Shown here in pieces: positions 44,650 through 57,145 of a DNA stretch of 64,000 nt. How positions within the stretch are numbered: the stretch's first letter is position 1; each line of letters opens with the position of its first letter. Origin of the DNA: Macrothele yani (taxonomy: Eukaryota; Arthropoda; Arachnida; Araneae; Macrothelidae); assembly GCA_039090855.1 (NCBI GenBank), contig CM076996.1, forward strand, positions 47,520,469 to 47,584,468, read 5' to 3'. The notes beneath the pieces were generated by a model that was given only the letters and a program-made list of their open reading frames with translations, made no database searches and was not told the DNA's origin. Both the position numbers and the translations under genes were made by a program.

Positions 44650-45070
44650 GGCTCTACGAGACCCACCATCTTGTATTGCTGCCTTCTCTTATTAACCAAC
44701 GGGCAAGCGTATTTCACAAATTGCTCGGGCAATTTTGCACATTTTGGAACACCGTTTGTGGCTAACGCAAGATATATGATAAATAAAGAGTTCCCTGGTT
44801 TCAGAATTTTATTGACCTTTCCCTTCATTTTTTATCTGCAGCGAAAGTTGTACCAAGGCGTCTTCCATAGTTTTATTAATTAATAAAAATACTTAAAGGG
44901 TCCAAAATGAAAATCTGAAACCAGGGGACTCTTTATTTATCATATATCTTGCGTTAGCCACAAACGGTGTTCCAAAAATGTGCAAAATTGCCCGAGCAAT
45001 TTGTGAAATACGCTTGCCCGTTGGTTAATAAGAGAAGGCAGCAATACAAGATGGCAGGTCTCGCAGAGCC
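44650..45070. mobile_element. Inverted-repeat MITE flanked by TTAA
   Basis: The arms, about 165 bp each (44650-44815 and 44905-45070), are almost perfect reverse complements. They start GGCTCTACGAGACC and GGCTCTGCGAGACC. TTAA lies on both sides (44646-44649 and 45071-45074), the target used by piggyBac-type transposases. The ~90-bp centre encodes nothing. High arm similarity suggests a recent copy or strong constraint on the hairpin. Confidence 0.8.
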
Positions 45071-45429
45071 TTAAGAAAAAAAAAGCCCCAGATCCATTAG
45101 CTACAGCTCTGGTTTTATTGCACTTAGTGACATTTAAATTGCAACATCAAACAGCGGTACGGTAATTCAACGGAAACTCACTGGCCTCATGTGGAACACA
45201 TGATAAAATTTTTAGAGCAAAATAAGATCCTTAATGCGCAAAATAGATGGTTACGGGGTTACATTATTATAACGTAAAATTTTTAACGGCGATTCACTCA
45301 GCTACACGTCGTGCGACGGAGTTGTTGTGCCGTTGAATAGCCTTCGCCATCGGCACCGCATAAAAGGTTTCCTTCACCCGGTCTAACAGGGTGGCTGTTG
45401 CTTACGATGGTTGCGGGTAAACCTATACA

Positions 45430-46420
45430 TGGCATCTGACCATGTCCCACACGATCTACTGGCGACAAATATGACAACCTGTATAGCTACGGAACCATGT
45501 AGATGCAGACAGTATCGGGGGAACGTTCGTAGTTGCTGAAACACAACGCCAAGCAGTTGTATTACGAAAAGGGTCTACGACAAAGTGCCTATCCTTCAAA
45601 TTGCCTGAGACGCACAACAGATGTTTGGTTATCGTAACCGTTCTCTCCTCTGGCAGTGACGTTTGCCGTTCATGTTGTTCGCCGACGGCTCTTGGATCAA
45701 TGTTTTCACTGCGTCACTTCCACACGGCGATTACTTGGTTCCAAGTAGAAGCTGGTTTTATCGTTAAAGACAATACGATGCCATTTTGTAACCCAGTTAA
45801 CTCAAGGCCGTCTAGATAATATGAGTGTCTTCTTTTAGTGACGTCACGCAGAAACCAAGGCTTCCGATTGGTTTTCGATGATGTCGTGTATGACGTCAAA
45901 CACGACACCGACGTATCAGTCTGTGTAACATGAGAGCGACGACACAAACGAAGGGAACTCATCTTTCTTAATGTCATGGCCTTGCTCTTTCTAGACGGCC
46001 TTGGTTAACACCTGAGCAGCGCGATCACAGACGGTGGTGACAAATAGGCGCAGGTCAGTAGCAGGCGACGCAATGAAGATTGAGCATATAGTCCGTTTTC
46101 GCCAGCCTGTCGGAAATGATGTGCTACTGGTGTACGGTGTGATCTCTCTGGTAAATAATGGAATCTAGCGTAGCTGCCAGCTGGGACTGACGCCGGATTA
46201 GATGGTCCCTCTTTGGTGCAATGTAGTCCGGAGAGCATCACACCTACATCGGCAGTTATACGTTCCTCCTCTCGACTTCCGTTTTCAGTACCGACGGACT
46301 GTAGTATTATGGCAGCCCATATGTTCCGCCAGACAACACGCCAACTGACCTCTCTTTAGAATCCAGATAACCTGTATCTTTTCGAAGTCGCTTAGCTGCT
46401 TATGCGGTTAGCGAACGTAT
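45430..46420 (-). pseudogene. Tc1 transposase relic (copy G)
   Basis: On the minus strand near 45795-45720 the codons WHRIVFNDKTSFYLEPSNRR correspond to the Tc1 region WRSVVFSDESRFCLGASDGR of copy B. Upstream frames (46241-46005, 45977-45714) are broken and only loosely fit the DNA-binding half, and the catalytic C-terminus was not recognised. The Asp of SDES survives as NDKT. No terminal repeats were identified and the borders are approximate. Confidence 0.5.
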
Positions 46421-48229
46421 CTCCGCATTTTGTACAATCTACTGTTCTTCTGGGATTCAGTCACTGAACATTGGGAGATTCTGTTGTCGATGTTGGAGAT
46501 TCTATAGATGTTGTCACTGAACGTTGGAAGATTCTGTTGTTATGTTTTCGAAGTTTGTTTATCTTCATAAGCATCTAAGGCTGAAGGAATCGCCGGTTTC
46601 TAATCTAAAGCAATTGTTCCATGAGCCACTCAATCGCCAGGACGGCGTTGGGAGAGTGTTCCTAGCTGAAACCTCGTGGTACATTTAATCAAGAGGCTGA
46701 CGCTTCCGTATTTATTTTAGTGGCCGTAGCTTCCGGCCGGCTCGATACTAGAATCATTTGCGTATCGAGACACAGCACTCCCACATGTTGATTTACATAT
46801 AAATCAGTCAACCGCTTCTGGACGTTGCAATTGCAGTGTTACAAAGCATATTTCCTCCTCATTTTTTCTTGCTTGTGTAACCTTCTTGGGAGGTAAATTA
46901 ATGTTACACCCACACAGTCTCTATGAGAGGGTCTAGCCTTGATATCTGTCCAATCTCTTTGTGCATATGTTCACTTCCTTTTCTGTTATCATGCATTCTA
47001 TTTTTAAAGTCGGTGGTACAGGTTTCAGTATAAGGACTTTATTACAGTGGGAATAATTAGTATTAGTCATCCCATGCAGTTCGATCCATCGTTAGATCTA
47101 GCAGCGTTGTACACTTCATGTATCATCATCAACGTTTCGCATATATCCCTGGTTGAAACTCTTTAAATTGCAGGAACTCTCCATATGTTTCTTCACAGTC
47201 TCTATCATGTACATGGTACTCCAAAGCTCATATTCCTTGGTCTGCCTCTTGAAGCCTTCCATAATAATATAACTCGGAACACGGTCCTCCAACAGCGATA
47301 TTGCATCTAGAAATAATACGTGCCGCAGCGAGCGATAGCTTTCTAAACGTAACGATTTCTATTGCATCAAGAATTTAGAATTAACTTGGAAAAACTTGAA
47401 TATTACAACGTTCAGCAATTTGAATCAAAGGGAGGCAAATAAGTTTTCATCAATACCACATCTGGAAAACAAAATCAAGTGATCATATTGCTACTGAACA
47501 TATTGCCCTTCAGCACTTATTGATATACTACAAAAATACATAAAAATACATTTAACAATTTTAACTGTGCTTGCGTCGTTAAAAGTTTTCCTTGTTGGAG
47601 ATCGCTGAGCTATTTTGACGCATTTTATTAAGTGAAAATGCAGTAAATATTGTAGAATACTCTAACATAATGATCTGAAAGGATTTCTGTCACCTTAAAA
47701 CGTTCAGTCATCTGATAAAATGAAATTCAAGAACAAAGAGTGTAATTTTTTTAGTATTACCTGAAATGTGGATAATTTCAATCTCTCTGTAAAAGAAGTT
47801 TTCTTGTCCAGTGATTTCCTCAAAGAAAAAAAAAAAGAGTACTTAGCCGTGTTCAGATTTACAGAAGGGGGTTATATTTCCAGTTTATGAAGTTCTATAC
47901 CGATTAAAGTTGTCTGATTTGTAAATGATTACATAGTTGATTCTTTTAAAGCTATTAGTTTTCACTTGTGACTTTTTTTTAGGAAAACTTGCATACATAA
48001 ATCTACAGGACAAATAACTTGCGAAGCGTGTATTGGCCCTCTTAAACAAAACTATCTATGCGTCATAATCAAAGGAAGCCACGAAGAAGAGGTGAACGGT
48101 GTTGCAATTTTAATTTTTTGACGAATGTTTTAGCTCCATGTGGTGAATGGTGAAACCGGTCATCATGATAAAGTACGCTGGTGTTAAAACTGTGGGCTCC
48201 TCTTATCCACGAACAGGAGCGCACAAGTA
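46421..48229. other. Unassigned DNA
   Basis: No reading frame of note. An 11-bp phrase CACTGAACNTTGG recurs near 46465 and 46517 as part of a short imperfect duplication (GAAGATTCTGTTGT and GGAGATTCTGTTGT). Otherwise nothing was noticed. Confidence 0.45.
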
Positions 48230-48701
48230 AAAAATTTGGTATATCTATCAATAGATGTATCTCTGAACGGTCCACGCTACGTGTGTATCTTTGAAGACCA
48301 TCTGTATTCGTTCATGGTCGTTCTGTATCCACAGGTCAATGGACCCTTCCAGCAGAACAATGCGCCTCTCCATAGAGCCGTAGGGACTAGAACATTGTTA
48401 GAATACCATTCCGGATATGTTCCCACCCTGGAAATGCCTCCCCATTCACCGGACATGAACCTTGTAGAAAATCTTTAATCTTTGGGATGCTGTGAAAAGG
48501 TCTGTTCGATCCTTTGGATTCTCCACACAGGAATACGAGGGAAGTACGGACAGCAGTGCAACAAGCATGGGTGGAGATACCTGTGGAAAGCTTTGCTGAT
48601 CCAGTTGACTCAGTGCCTCGCAGTGTGACTGCCCTTATCCAGGCGAAAAATGGATCTACCCGTTATTAGGTGGATATAGCATGATTTCTGTCCACTCAGT
48701 G
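48230..48701 (+). pseudogene. Tc1 transposase 3' fragment (copy H)
   Basis: The frame 48236-48478 carries LNGPRYVCIFEDHLYSFMVV, then PFQQNNAPLHRA (the second Asp now Asn) and MPPHSPDMNLVENL, then the frame shifts into LWDAVKRSVRSFG. The end at 48672-48701 (CCACTCAGTG followed by TATATA) looks like the right terminal repeat of a Tc1 element with TA. The left half was not found, so the element is truncated. Confidence 0.75.
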
Positions 48702-48703
48702 TA

Positions 48704-49470
48704 TATAGCTTATGAACAGAAAATGAAATTCCTAATTGTTTGAAATTAGTTTGCCGTGAAAATATTACTCACGGCGCGGAAAAATTACTTTAGCATTTTA
48801 TAATCATTTTAACAACACTAATTTACGATAGGGGACCTCTGCACGCCATCAACGATGTGCGGTATTAAAATTTATGACTAGAAAAAATTCCTATTTAACA
48901 GATTATGGCATTTCAGATGCATTTTAATGAAGTTCAATGAACGTTTACATTGTTTTAACAACACTTAATTGCCATAGCAACAGACTGCGGTGCGAAGCTA
49001 ACGATCCAAGCCGGTCGCGAATTTTTCTTTAACATGATTCCTCGATCATAATGCACTGCAGCATGCATTATAGTCTTACATTGTCTATAAATCTTTTATA
49101 AATAATTTTTTTAACTTCTTACTGCAGATTTAACTTTTCTCGTTCAACAAACGCAATTCCATACAGTTCACAGCAGCCACAGAAATTGGCACGAAGTCAA
49201 TAATGTGCGTTTCCACAGAGAAGCACACTACTTAGTACGCATTGACATTTTACACTGCCATTTGCCGGCAAAAAAATAAGTTGAAAGTACATTTTGTAAG
49301 GCTTAACTGAAATCCATCATTATAACTAGAGTGTAACATATCAATCAAACTGACATTATAATAACATGAAAAACAAGATTAAATAAAAATGCTTTCATGA
49401 TGTGGAAAAGATAACTTTTGCGAGGCATACATCTATGTAGCTTATGTATGTGTATATTATAAATACAGTG
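48704..49470. other. Nothing recognised
   Basis: AT-rich, with no coding frame and no repeat noticed. Confidence 0.5.
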
Positions 49471-49503
49471 TGAAAGCAAGTCTGTGACACAGACTTGCTT
49501 TCA
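49471..49503. repeat. 16-bp perfect palindrome with one-base spacer
   Basis: TGAAAGCAAGTCTGTG (49471-49486) and CACAGACTTGCTTTCA (49488-49503) are exact reverse complements around a single A. It lies six bases left of a mariner element and is not part of the mariner end. It could extrude as a cruciform. Confidence 0.9.
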
Positions 49504-49508
49504 TACTA

Positions 49509-50705
49509 CAAAGAAGTACTCTGAAAGTAATGCCTCGTCCCTCATAAGATTTTTATTTGTAGCAGCAAAAATGTGAAACTTGGTGGCAAAATATTTGGAC
49601 ATATTGATAATAATGCTAGCCTATCCAAAGTATTGTCCATCACTTTCTATACATGTCCGCCATCTTTGAACCCATTGGTAAAATCCATTGTGGAAAAATT
49701 CCTGAGGCTGTCGTTTCACCCATGAGTTTACAGCCAGTTTAACGCCTGTCACATCGTCGAAACGTTCCCCATGAAGGGTGTTTTTCAAAGGGGCAAACAG
49801 GAAAAAGTCTGAAGGAGCCAAATCAGGACTGTAGGGGGGTTGGGGCATCACCATCCACCCCATTTTGACAGTAGCCCGTGAAGTCTCCATTGAGGTGTGA
49901 GGACGTAAGTTATCATGGTGTAAAACAACACTATGAAGTGGAATGTCACGTCTTTTCCTTCTTTAGCTTATTCAATGTCTGCACATAGTGAACACTGTTT
50001 ATTGTTGCACCCCGTTCAAGGAAATTAGTCAAAGTGACACCATGTTTGTCCCAGAAAAGTGTCACTATCACTTTCCTTGCGGAACGAGTTGTTTTGACCT
50101 TCTTCTGTCGAGGTGAACATATGCGGTGCCATTCCATTGGCGCACGTTTTCTTTCTGGTTCATGAAAGAACACCCAGGTTTCATCCCCCGTCACAACATT
50201 TGAGAACAACACCTCACCCTCCCTCGCATAACAGCCCAAGACGTTCCGGCACATGCCCATCCTTTGCTCACACTGTTCACGGGTTAGGTTTCTTGGGATC
50301 CACTTTGAACAAATTTTTCTGTAGCCTAGATCCCTAATTAATGTTTCCATAGCACTATGACCACAATGCGGATCTTCCTCTCCGTTGTATGTCCGACACT
50401 GAACTTTCTCCCGCTCAAAACCTCTTTATCCATCTTCAGACATAACCGATATCGATTGTGGCAGCTCCATACACCGCCAGGAGTCTTCTGTGGATTTCTG
50501 AAGCCTCACATCCCTCTTTTTCCAGGAATTCAATTACGGCTCGCTGTTTTTCTCTGTCATTCATGATTTTTATTTCCGATTCTGAAAAAAAATTGTTCCC
50601 ACATTGGTAACATATCATAGTACATGTCAGTGCAGTTTCATTAAAATCACTTCAAACTTTCAAACGTTTTTAAGGAGGAGACATTACTTTCAGGATGTCC
50701 CTTGT
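49509..50705 (-). mobile_element. Mariner transposon (copy J), full length
   Basis: The inverted ends share CTGAAAGTAATG (left near 49521, right reversed near 50690). With the outer parts CAAAGAAG/CAAGGGA they are flanked by TA at 49507-49508 and 50706-50707. The length of about 1.2 kb is normal for mariner. Confidence 0.85.
49619..50564 (-). pseudogene. Mariner DD34D transposase (copy J), frameshifted
   Basis: The start at 50564 gives MNDREKQRAVIEFLEKEGC, then a frame change leads to the region before VVTGDETWVFFHEPERKRAP (first Asp). A second change near 49950 leads into HHDNLRPHTS (second Asp) and YSPDLAPSDFFLFAPLKNTL (third Asp, 34 residues on). The C-terminus WVQRWRTCIESDGQYFG is typical. 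All three catalytic Asp codons survive, and two or three frameshifts are the disabling lesions. Confidence 0.9.
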
Positions 50706-50707
50706 AC

Positions 50708-51317
50708 ATGTATTAGAAACGTAAGGATGGTGATGTCATTTATTCAGCTAAATGATGCCAAGAAAATAATCTCAAACCACTGAAACTGGGTGAATTAGAC
50801 TAAAAACAATTCTAGTAAATGTTAACTGGGTTCTTCGTCCGGAAGAAGTCTCTGACACCGACATCCGTCGTAGCACCTCTCAATTTCTTGTAGGGTTTGC
50901 GCCCATAGAGAGAGTTTAGACGCAGCTAACTATGATCCATGCCACGTCTGTCCTGCCTAGCAGAAACGAAGTTACGTTAGACTGAACCTAGAGGATTGCA
51001 TACGAGGGGAAGTGCTGGATTGGGGATGCGGGTCAGCATGGGGGGGGGGGGGCTTACATGCAAAATCTGGGTCATAGGCTTCGGACGCTAGAATCCCTAC
51101 GAACGCGACCGTGTAACATCAGTATGTTGGAACGGAGCTGACCACCGCGCTGGATGGCTGAAGTGAAGGAATCAAACCTAACCAGCATTTCAGTGCCTTT
51201 TGCAAAGAAATGTAACAAATGATTCATTCTAGGTATTTAACATACTTAAATAAAAAGTAAGAAAAAATGCTGGAGTATAATTAATGACAAATGAAAATTT
51301 TCGTTATACACACACAA
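50708..51317. other. Nothing recognised
   Basis: No frame or repeat of note. A 12-G run lies at 51040-51051. Confidence 0.5.
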
Positions 51318-51319
51318 TA

Positions 51320-52628
51320 AACAGTGTGGCAAAGAATTTTTAGGACTGGGTCTGTAAAATGAAATAGAAAAAAGAAATTATAATTTGTTTTGGTTTGTTA
51401 TTCAAAATAAGTCCCTCCGGCTTCAATACACTTGTTACAGCGATTTAATAATCATTCGAATGCCTGTTCCAGTTCACTTTGCAGAATTGCCTACAAAGCA
51501 CGCGTCGAAGCTGTTTGTATGGTCGAAATATCATCAAAATAACACCCTTTTAACGTCATTTTAAGTTTTGGGAATAAAGAAAAGTCGCAGGGTGCTAAAT
51601 CAGGCGAGTATGGTGGATGATTCAACACATAGACGTTATTTTTCTCCAAAAATCTACGAACAAGAAGTGAGGTGTGACTGGCTGCATTATCGTGCAACAA
51701 ACACCAACTCTATTCATCCCGATATTCTGGACGAATGCGACGAATTCTGCCCATCAAACGCCTCAAAACATTTAAATAAAACTCACCAGTAATTGTTTGT
51801 CCACTTGGAACAAATTCTTTGTGGATAATACCCTTACTATCGAAGAATGTAATGAGCATTGTTTTGATTTTCGATGGAACTTTTCTTGTTTTTTTGGCTT
51901 GTGGTGAGTTTTTTTGATTTCCATTCCGCACTTTGTCGCTTTGTTTTAGGATCATATTGAAAACACCATATTTCATCACCGGTAACAATCGATTTAACGA
52001 AGTTTGGATCATTTTCAGCGGCTGAAATGATGTTTCTGGAATTTGCACTTCTCCTTGATTTTTGTTTATTGGTTAACGTGTGTGAAACAAATTTAGCACA
52101 GACTTTTGTTTTGCCTAAATCTTCATGCAGGATGGTTCGAATCGTTCCTTTGTTGATGTTCAAAGACTCTTCCATCATTCTTAGTGACGCACATCGATTG
52201 TTTGCCACGAAATCACGCACTTTTTTAATAATCTCGGGTGTCCTAGATGAACTTGGTCTTCCGGTACACGTATCTCTTCCGTTCTTCCGTCCAAAAAAAA
52301 TGTTCGTGCCACAGGAAAACATTTGATCTACTTAAACAAAACTCACCGTAAACTTGTTTCATCATTTGGTACGTTTCCGAGGCACTTTTACCAAGTTTTG
52401 CGTTAAATTTAATAACAGCCCTTTGTTCCATCTTAATAATTCTACATGAAAAAAAATCTACTTCTCTAATGAACGGCCGTTTCGTTTGAGTTACTTTAAC
52501 AACTACGCAGTACTTTTGGCAGAAAGCAAGCAGATGGTCACGGTTTATAAAGCATTCGCGATTACACTGGTAACGCCACCGTAGGCTGAAATCTAGCGCC
52601 AGTCTTAAAAATTCTTTGACGCACTGTG
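51320..52628 (-). mobile_element. Mariner transposon (copy K), full length
   Basis: The ends share ACAGTG followed by CAAAGAATTTTTA (left near 51321-51350, right reversed near 52628-52598) and are flanked by TA. The element is 1309 bp and belongs to a different mariner lineage from copy J. Confidence 0.85.
51398..52431 (-). pseudogene. Mariner DD34D transposase (copy K), frameshifted
   Basis: The start at 52431 gives MEQRAVIKFNAKLGKSASET. After a shift the frame carries the second helix-turn-helix (GRPSSSRTPEIIKKVRDFV), INKGTIRTILHEDLG, and IVTGDEIWCFQYDPKTKRQS (first Asp). Another shift leads to KGIIHKEFVPSGQTITGEFY, and a third to HDNAASHTS and YSPDLAPCDFSLF (second and third Asp, 34 residues apart). 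The last residues before the stop near 51398 read EAGGTYFE. It is well kept but broken by at least three shifts. Confidence 0.9.
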
Positions 52629-52630
52629 TA

Positions 52631-53723
52631 AGTTTAAATTTTCAAGTCACAAGTTTTCCTGCCAACATCTTGTTCCAGCAGATGTGTACATTAAGATATA
52701 TTTGATCTGCGAGATTACACAAATAGATCACCTGAAGTGAAAAGGTAATTTTTCCCACGTTTCTTTCTCTGTTTAATTTCTTAAATTTCGAACAGCAATC
52801 TTAAAATTGCGAATTTTTTCGTATGCTTATTATTCGTTTTTCCTTAAAAAAATGTTGCGGTGTTTTCGTAGTGAGACTTCGACGACTTTCTAAATCAGTA
52901 TTGCATTTTTCTTTTTTTTTTTTTCACGTGAAACAGTAATGTACTACTTTAAAGGTAACACAATGTCCCTATTCGTTTGTATACCCTTGTTAAAAATATA
53001 TGAATTAATTAATATATATTTTTGTATAATGGCCCCCACTTTGGTTGAACATCAGATACCCTTGCATTCTGAATTACTGCTATATATGGACTTATATAAT
53101 TAATTAATAATTTTTTGTATAGGGCGCATGGAATTTCTTATGAATTTAACGCATACGTTTTTTAACATCTCATTAACTACACCCGCGCTTTAAAGTTTCT
53201 CCTTACGCACTGAAGTAACTGACATTGAACGCCAAGTAAACGAGTAAAATTTGCGCACGTAGTAAGCTATTTGTCCTACAGTTTTTTGTTTTTCTTCGCT
53301 CCCTGAGGAAAAAGAATTAGTATTTTTCGCTAAAAAAAAATTGAGAACCGAAACTCAGACCCCACCACGATACTGAGCTGCAAATTTTCCTTTCATAAAA
53401 TACAATATTTATTTCACTATAGGGGAACCGTGGTAATTTAATAACTTGATAGCAAAAAGATTCTCAGAATTCCAATTAAATAGCTTCTAAGAAAATTTAA
53501 ATGAAGGAGAGGCATTCCTTTCTGTCGGTAGTTCTCTCAAAAGAAACACGTAGCAGCATTGCGTTCCCATAATTTCATTTTGGTAATTTACCATCATATA
53601 TTTAGAAACATGCGAAATATGAAATCTGTTTTTAAAATCACACACAGTTGAAAAGTTAACTTACCAAACGAACGAAAACAAAACTTCATGTTGTGTTCAG
53701 GCATCCGACCACACTTTAATTCC
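52631..53723. other. AT-rich DNA, nothing recognised
   Basis: Very AT-rich, with an interrupted T run near 52911-52923 and no coding frame of note. It abuts the 3' end of the P-element pseudogene. Confidence 0.5.
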
Positions 53724-54264
53724 GAGAGCTTTGGGCGGAACTACTGGACTGCAACAACTTTTTTATCATCTTCTCAGATTTTCGTTTCTGAAGTGATGCT
53801 TTTCGATTGAGATGTCGTAGCCCGATGAATGTTCTTGCACGTGAATAAATGCTGATTGCCTCTTTAGAAACCTGTGGGTATCTTTCCTCCAAAATTCTCT
53901 TTAACTCTTGGGCAACCTGTTTTCATTCGTGAGCCCCTTCTTTTCCGTGAATCGCAATAAATATGGTTTCGAATTCTTCAATTGTTTTGAGCCAACCTGC
54001 TGTTGGCATAGTTAGCCCTCCCTGTGAAATTAAATTGATCCGACGAAGGAATCAAAATCATCACCTACTTTATGTGAAACAGTGCCCAGAGAAGGATCTT
54101 TTTCTCGAACTCAAAAGGCAATGTATCCGACCACATATTTGAGGGCTTCGTGTTCTGTGAAAGACATAAGGCAACACCTTGAGTTGTTTTCATCAGCTTT
54201 CCACGACATTGGTACAGGTTCATCACATAAATTTGTACACATCTGATCATTTGTCACATATCCG

Positions 54265-56468
54265 AGATTAGACTAAAAAGAGGATATATTGATTATTTAC
54301 AGCGAACGACCTATAATGCGTATCAACATCTGGCTCAACAAATTCATCCTACTATTTTTGACAGACATCTCGTAATAACTACAGCAATCTGCATGTCAAT
54401 AGTAAAACGCCGTACAGCAAATCATATAAAAAAACTAAGAAATCTAGTAGCCTGTAAAGTGTTAAATAGAAACGCCAACTATAGACCTAGAAGTACACCA
54501 AAGAAATCTTGTAAAGTTCCACCATATATCAATTTAAGTGACGCTCAACTAAACCAGATACAAGAAAAAGCACTGAACAGAGGTTTAAAATTTGCTTATC
54601 AAATTACTTACATAAATAAAACTCAACTTATTCCACAATTAGAAGGCATCATTGGATTCCTACCTCAGCAAGATCAAGAACTAGCTAGATACAAGATTTT
54701 GAATGACTTCAAATCTTTTAACACTCGAAACAAATATCGTATATCGGAAACCTTTAAAAAAGAATGTAAACAATTAAAATATTTACGAAGGAATTCTCAC
54801 TTATCTCTAGTGGCAACAGATAAATCCAACCAAGTGGTAATCCTTAACTCAATAGACTATAACACTAAAATGAATGAAGCCATCAACAAAATACCGCATC
54901 TAGTTATCCAACGTGACCCGACATCAGCCACTATTGTAGCCCTTTGTAAACTACGCATTCACAGTCCCCTTCCAGTCTCTATTTCTAGTAACATACATCC
55001 ACCTCTTGACCTACGGGTGCCAGAACTATTTGGAAAGGTGAAATTACACAAAGATGGTAACCCTGTGAGACATCTTGTTTCTTCATATGCTAATCCAACA
55101 AGACCGCTTGAACAAGCCTTGACTGTGTATCTACGGGACCTGACTAACTCATCTCAATACGCAGTAAGGAGCTCTATGCAAGCTCTTGACAAAATCAAGT
55201 CTTTCAATCAGAACAATACCTCCTACTTTATTATGACCTCTCTAGATGTTGTCTCGCTTTTCCCTAATATACCAGTACCTATAGTTCATAAACTTATACT
55301 GTAGAATCCAAACTGATTGCTCAAGGTAATACTTCTCTTTCAGAAATTCAAGCTATAATATCAGCTCTTAGATTGATTCATCAACGTACTTACTTCAAAT
55401 TTAATAGTTTTATCTTCCGTCAATGAGATGGACCTGCTTATGGGTTCTCCCCTCTCCCCTTTCCTTGCAGAATTACTTCTTCAATAACTGGAAAACAAAA
55501 TATTGGAATCATACTTAATGAAACCACTACTTTACATAAAATACGTAGATGTCCTCATCTTCTGGCCACCTACTTACGAAAAACTAAACAATTTCGTCGA
55601 ATGTCTATCTGCTCAATATCCAAGTCTTAAATTCACAGTTGAATTCGAAGATAATCTGCAATTGCCGTTTTTAGATTTTCTCTTACAACGTGTCCTGATT
55701 CGTCAGAAATCACCTATACCGTTTATAAGAAACCGACTTCTTCTCCAGCTCTAATACCAGCTACCTCAGCACACCCTTTAAAACATAAACTTTCATCCAT
55801 TTACTATCACGTTCGAAGAGCCTTTACTCATTCTTCAAGTATAAAACTACGCAGAGCAGAACTTCGACAGATAAAAGACACAGCTAAAAACTATGGGTAT
55901 TCCCTGTCAACTGGTGACAACATAATTAAAAACGTGAAGAGATCGACAACCACTACGTTATCGAGAGACCGTACTTCTACAAGATATGCAGGCTCCATGG
56001 TTTTTATTTCTAGACTCTCTCGTTCTCTTAACAACATTTGCCGACGTCATAACCTGAACTTAGGATTAAAGACAAGTAACATCTTCTCCATTATAAAAAA
56101 AACACCGGGACCGTGTGAAAGAACAGAATAAACATGGAATTTACAGCATACCCCTAAAAGCAGTGCACCCGGAAGATGCAAATATATGTTATATCGGTAC
56201 AGCCACTTGGACATTAAAAACTAAATTAACTGAACATAAATACAATGTTAAAAATGGTGCTATGACTACAGCCCTGTCTCGTCTAGTTCACGGAGGTGCC
56301 CACTTCCCTATATGGGACGAAGCAACTATTCTTGCTACTACTCCTTCAAAATCAAGAATACTATTATCAGAAAGTATTTTTATCCACAAATTTGCAAATA
56401 GATGCTGCAATGAAGACAACCCATTAAGCATTCCTCAACCGTGGAAGATAATACTTAATAATGATTAA
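54265..56468 (+). pseudogene. Penelope-like RT/GIY-YIG protein (PLE B)
   Basis: The first long piece (54265-55304) carries the N-terminal region and early RT motifs: VATDKSNQVVILN, PELFGKVKLHKDGNPVRHLVSS and MTSLDVVSLFPNIPV (motif A). A stop and shift follow. Motif B (MGSPLSPFLAELLLQ near 55440) is in another frame and interrupted by TAA. Motif C at 55542-55553 reads YVDV. The thumb region is broken (LPFLDFLLQR, HPLKHK). The nuclease (56115-56468) is clean: HGIYSIPLKA, then ICYIGTATWTLKTKLTEHKY and the downstream SESIFIHK region. It is near full length but inactivated by several lesions. Confidence 0.9.
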
Positions 56469-56651
56469 TCTGCATAAATCCAAATCAACTTCACTATTTA
56501 TTGCTCATAAAACGCATCACCCAACCCAGAAGAAGCTGTAATTACGTTATGAGAACGTAAACGCATGCATTGCGAGTTTTATGTCATTGTCAATTACGAT
56601 GTTTATGTCTATTTTAAATTATTTTAAATTGTAACGGTTCTTTTGCAATTA

Positions 56652-56698
56652 ATGTTTTCTGAAGATGGATTCATTGTGCATCCGAAAGATCTAAAAAG
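56652..56698 (+). ncRNA. Hammerhead-ribozyme-like core in PLE B 3' UTR
   Basis: CTGAAGA (56659-56665) fits CUGANGA. GGAT and ATCC (56667-56670 and 56680-56683) can pair as stem II around a 9-base loop, and GAAA follows at 56684-56687. The arrangement and the trailing GAAAGATCT match PLE A at 18305-18338 although the stem II sequences differ, which is what covariation would give. Stem III and the cleavage site were not resolved. Confidence 0.5.
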
Positions 56699-57145
56699 TT
56701 TATTTACTTCTAACTTGTTATTGTTTTTCTTAACTTAAGGATATTTAACGAAGGTTTAAAACCGTGCAAAGACGGTTCGATGTGATACATATCGGTCACA
56801 TCATTGCAAGACAATTTAACAATTTCTTGGATATCTTTCTCTGCGAAAGCGCTCTTAAGTAAATCTGCAGTCAGATAGCAATCAACAAAAGCAGGTTATT
56901 CACAAGTGTTGACTTTGTCTGAAAGACCTGGAAATTTATTTGCCAAAAGCAACTGTTTCAAACGACTGATTACTTCAACTGGAGAAGGATGGTCATACAA
57001 ATTTCCGATTCCTTTTATTTGACTAAATAAAATTTCAAGGGCATCTTGAGTCAGACGGGATGTCATAATGTAGGTTACCCCAATGGATTTCAAAGCTGTG
57101 TGTAGTCTGAGAAGTGATGATATCGAAACCAGTATACCCTTTTGA

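Larger units (their letters stand above)
54255..56735 (+). mobile_element. Penelope-like element (PLE B) inside the P-element pseudogene
   Basis: This is the longest PLE here. It lies between two parts of the P-element coding sequence (56740 onward and 54250 downward on the minus strand), so it inserted into an existing P copy. No clear target-site duplication was found. The frame is open from about 54265 (YLQRTTYNAYQHLAQQI) and the 3' UTR contains a hammerhead-like core at 56659-56688. No inverted pseudo-LTR was recognised. Confidence 0.85.
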
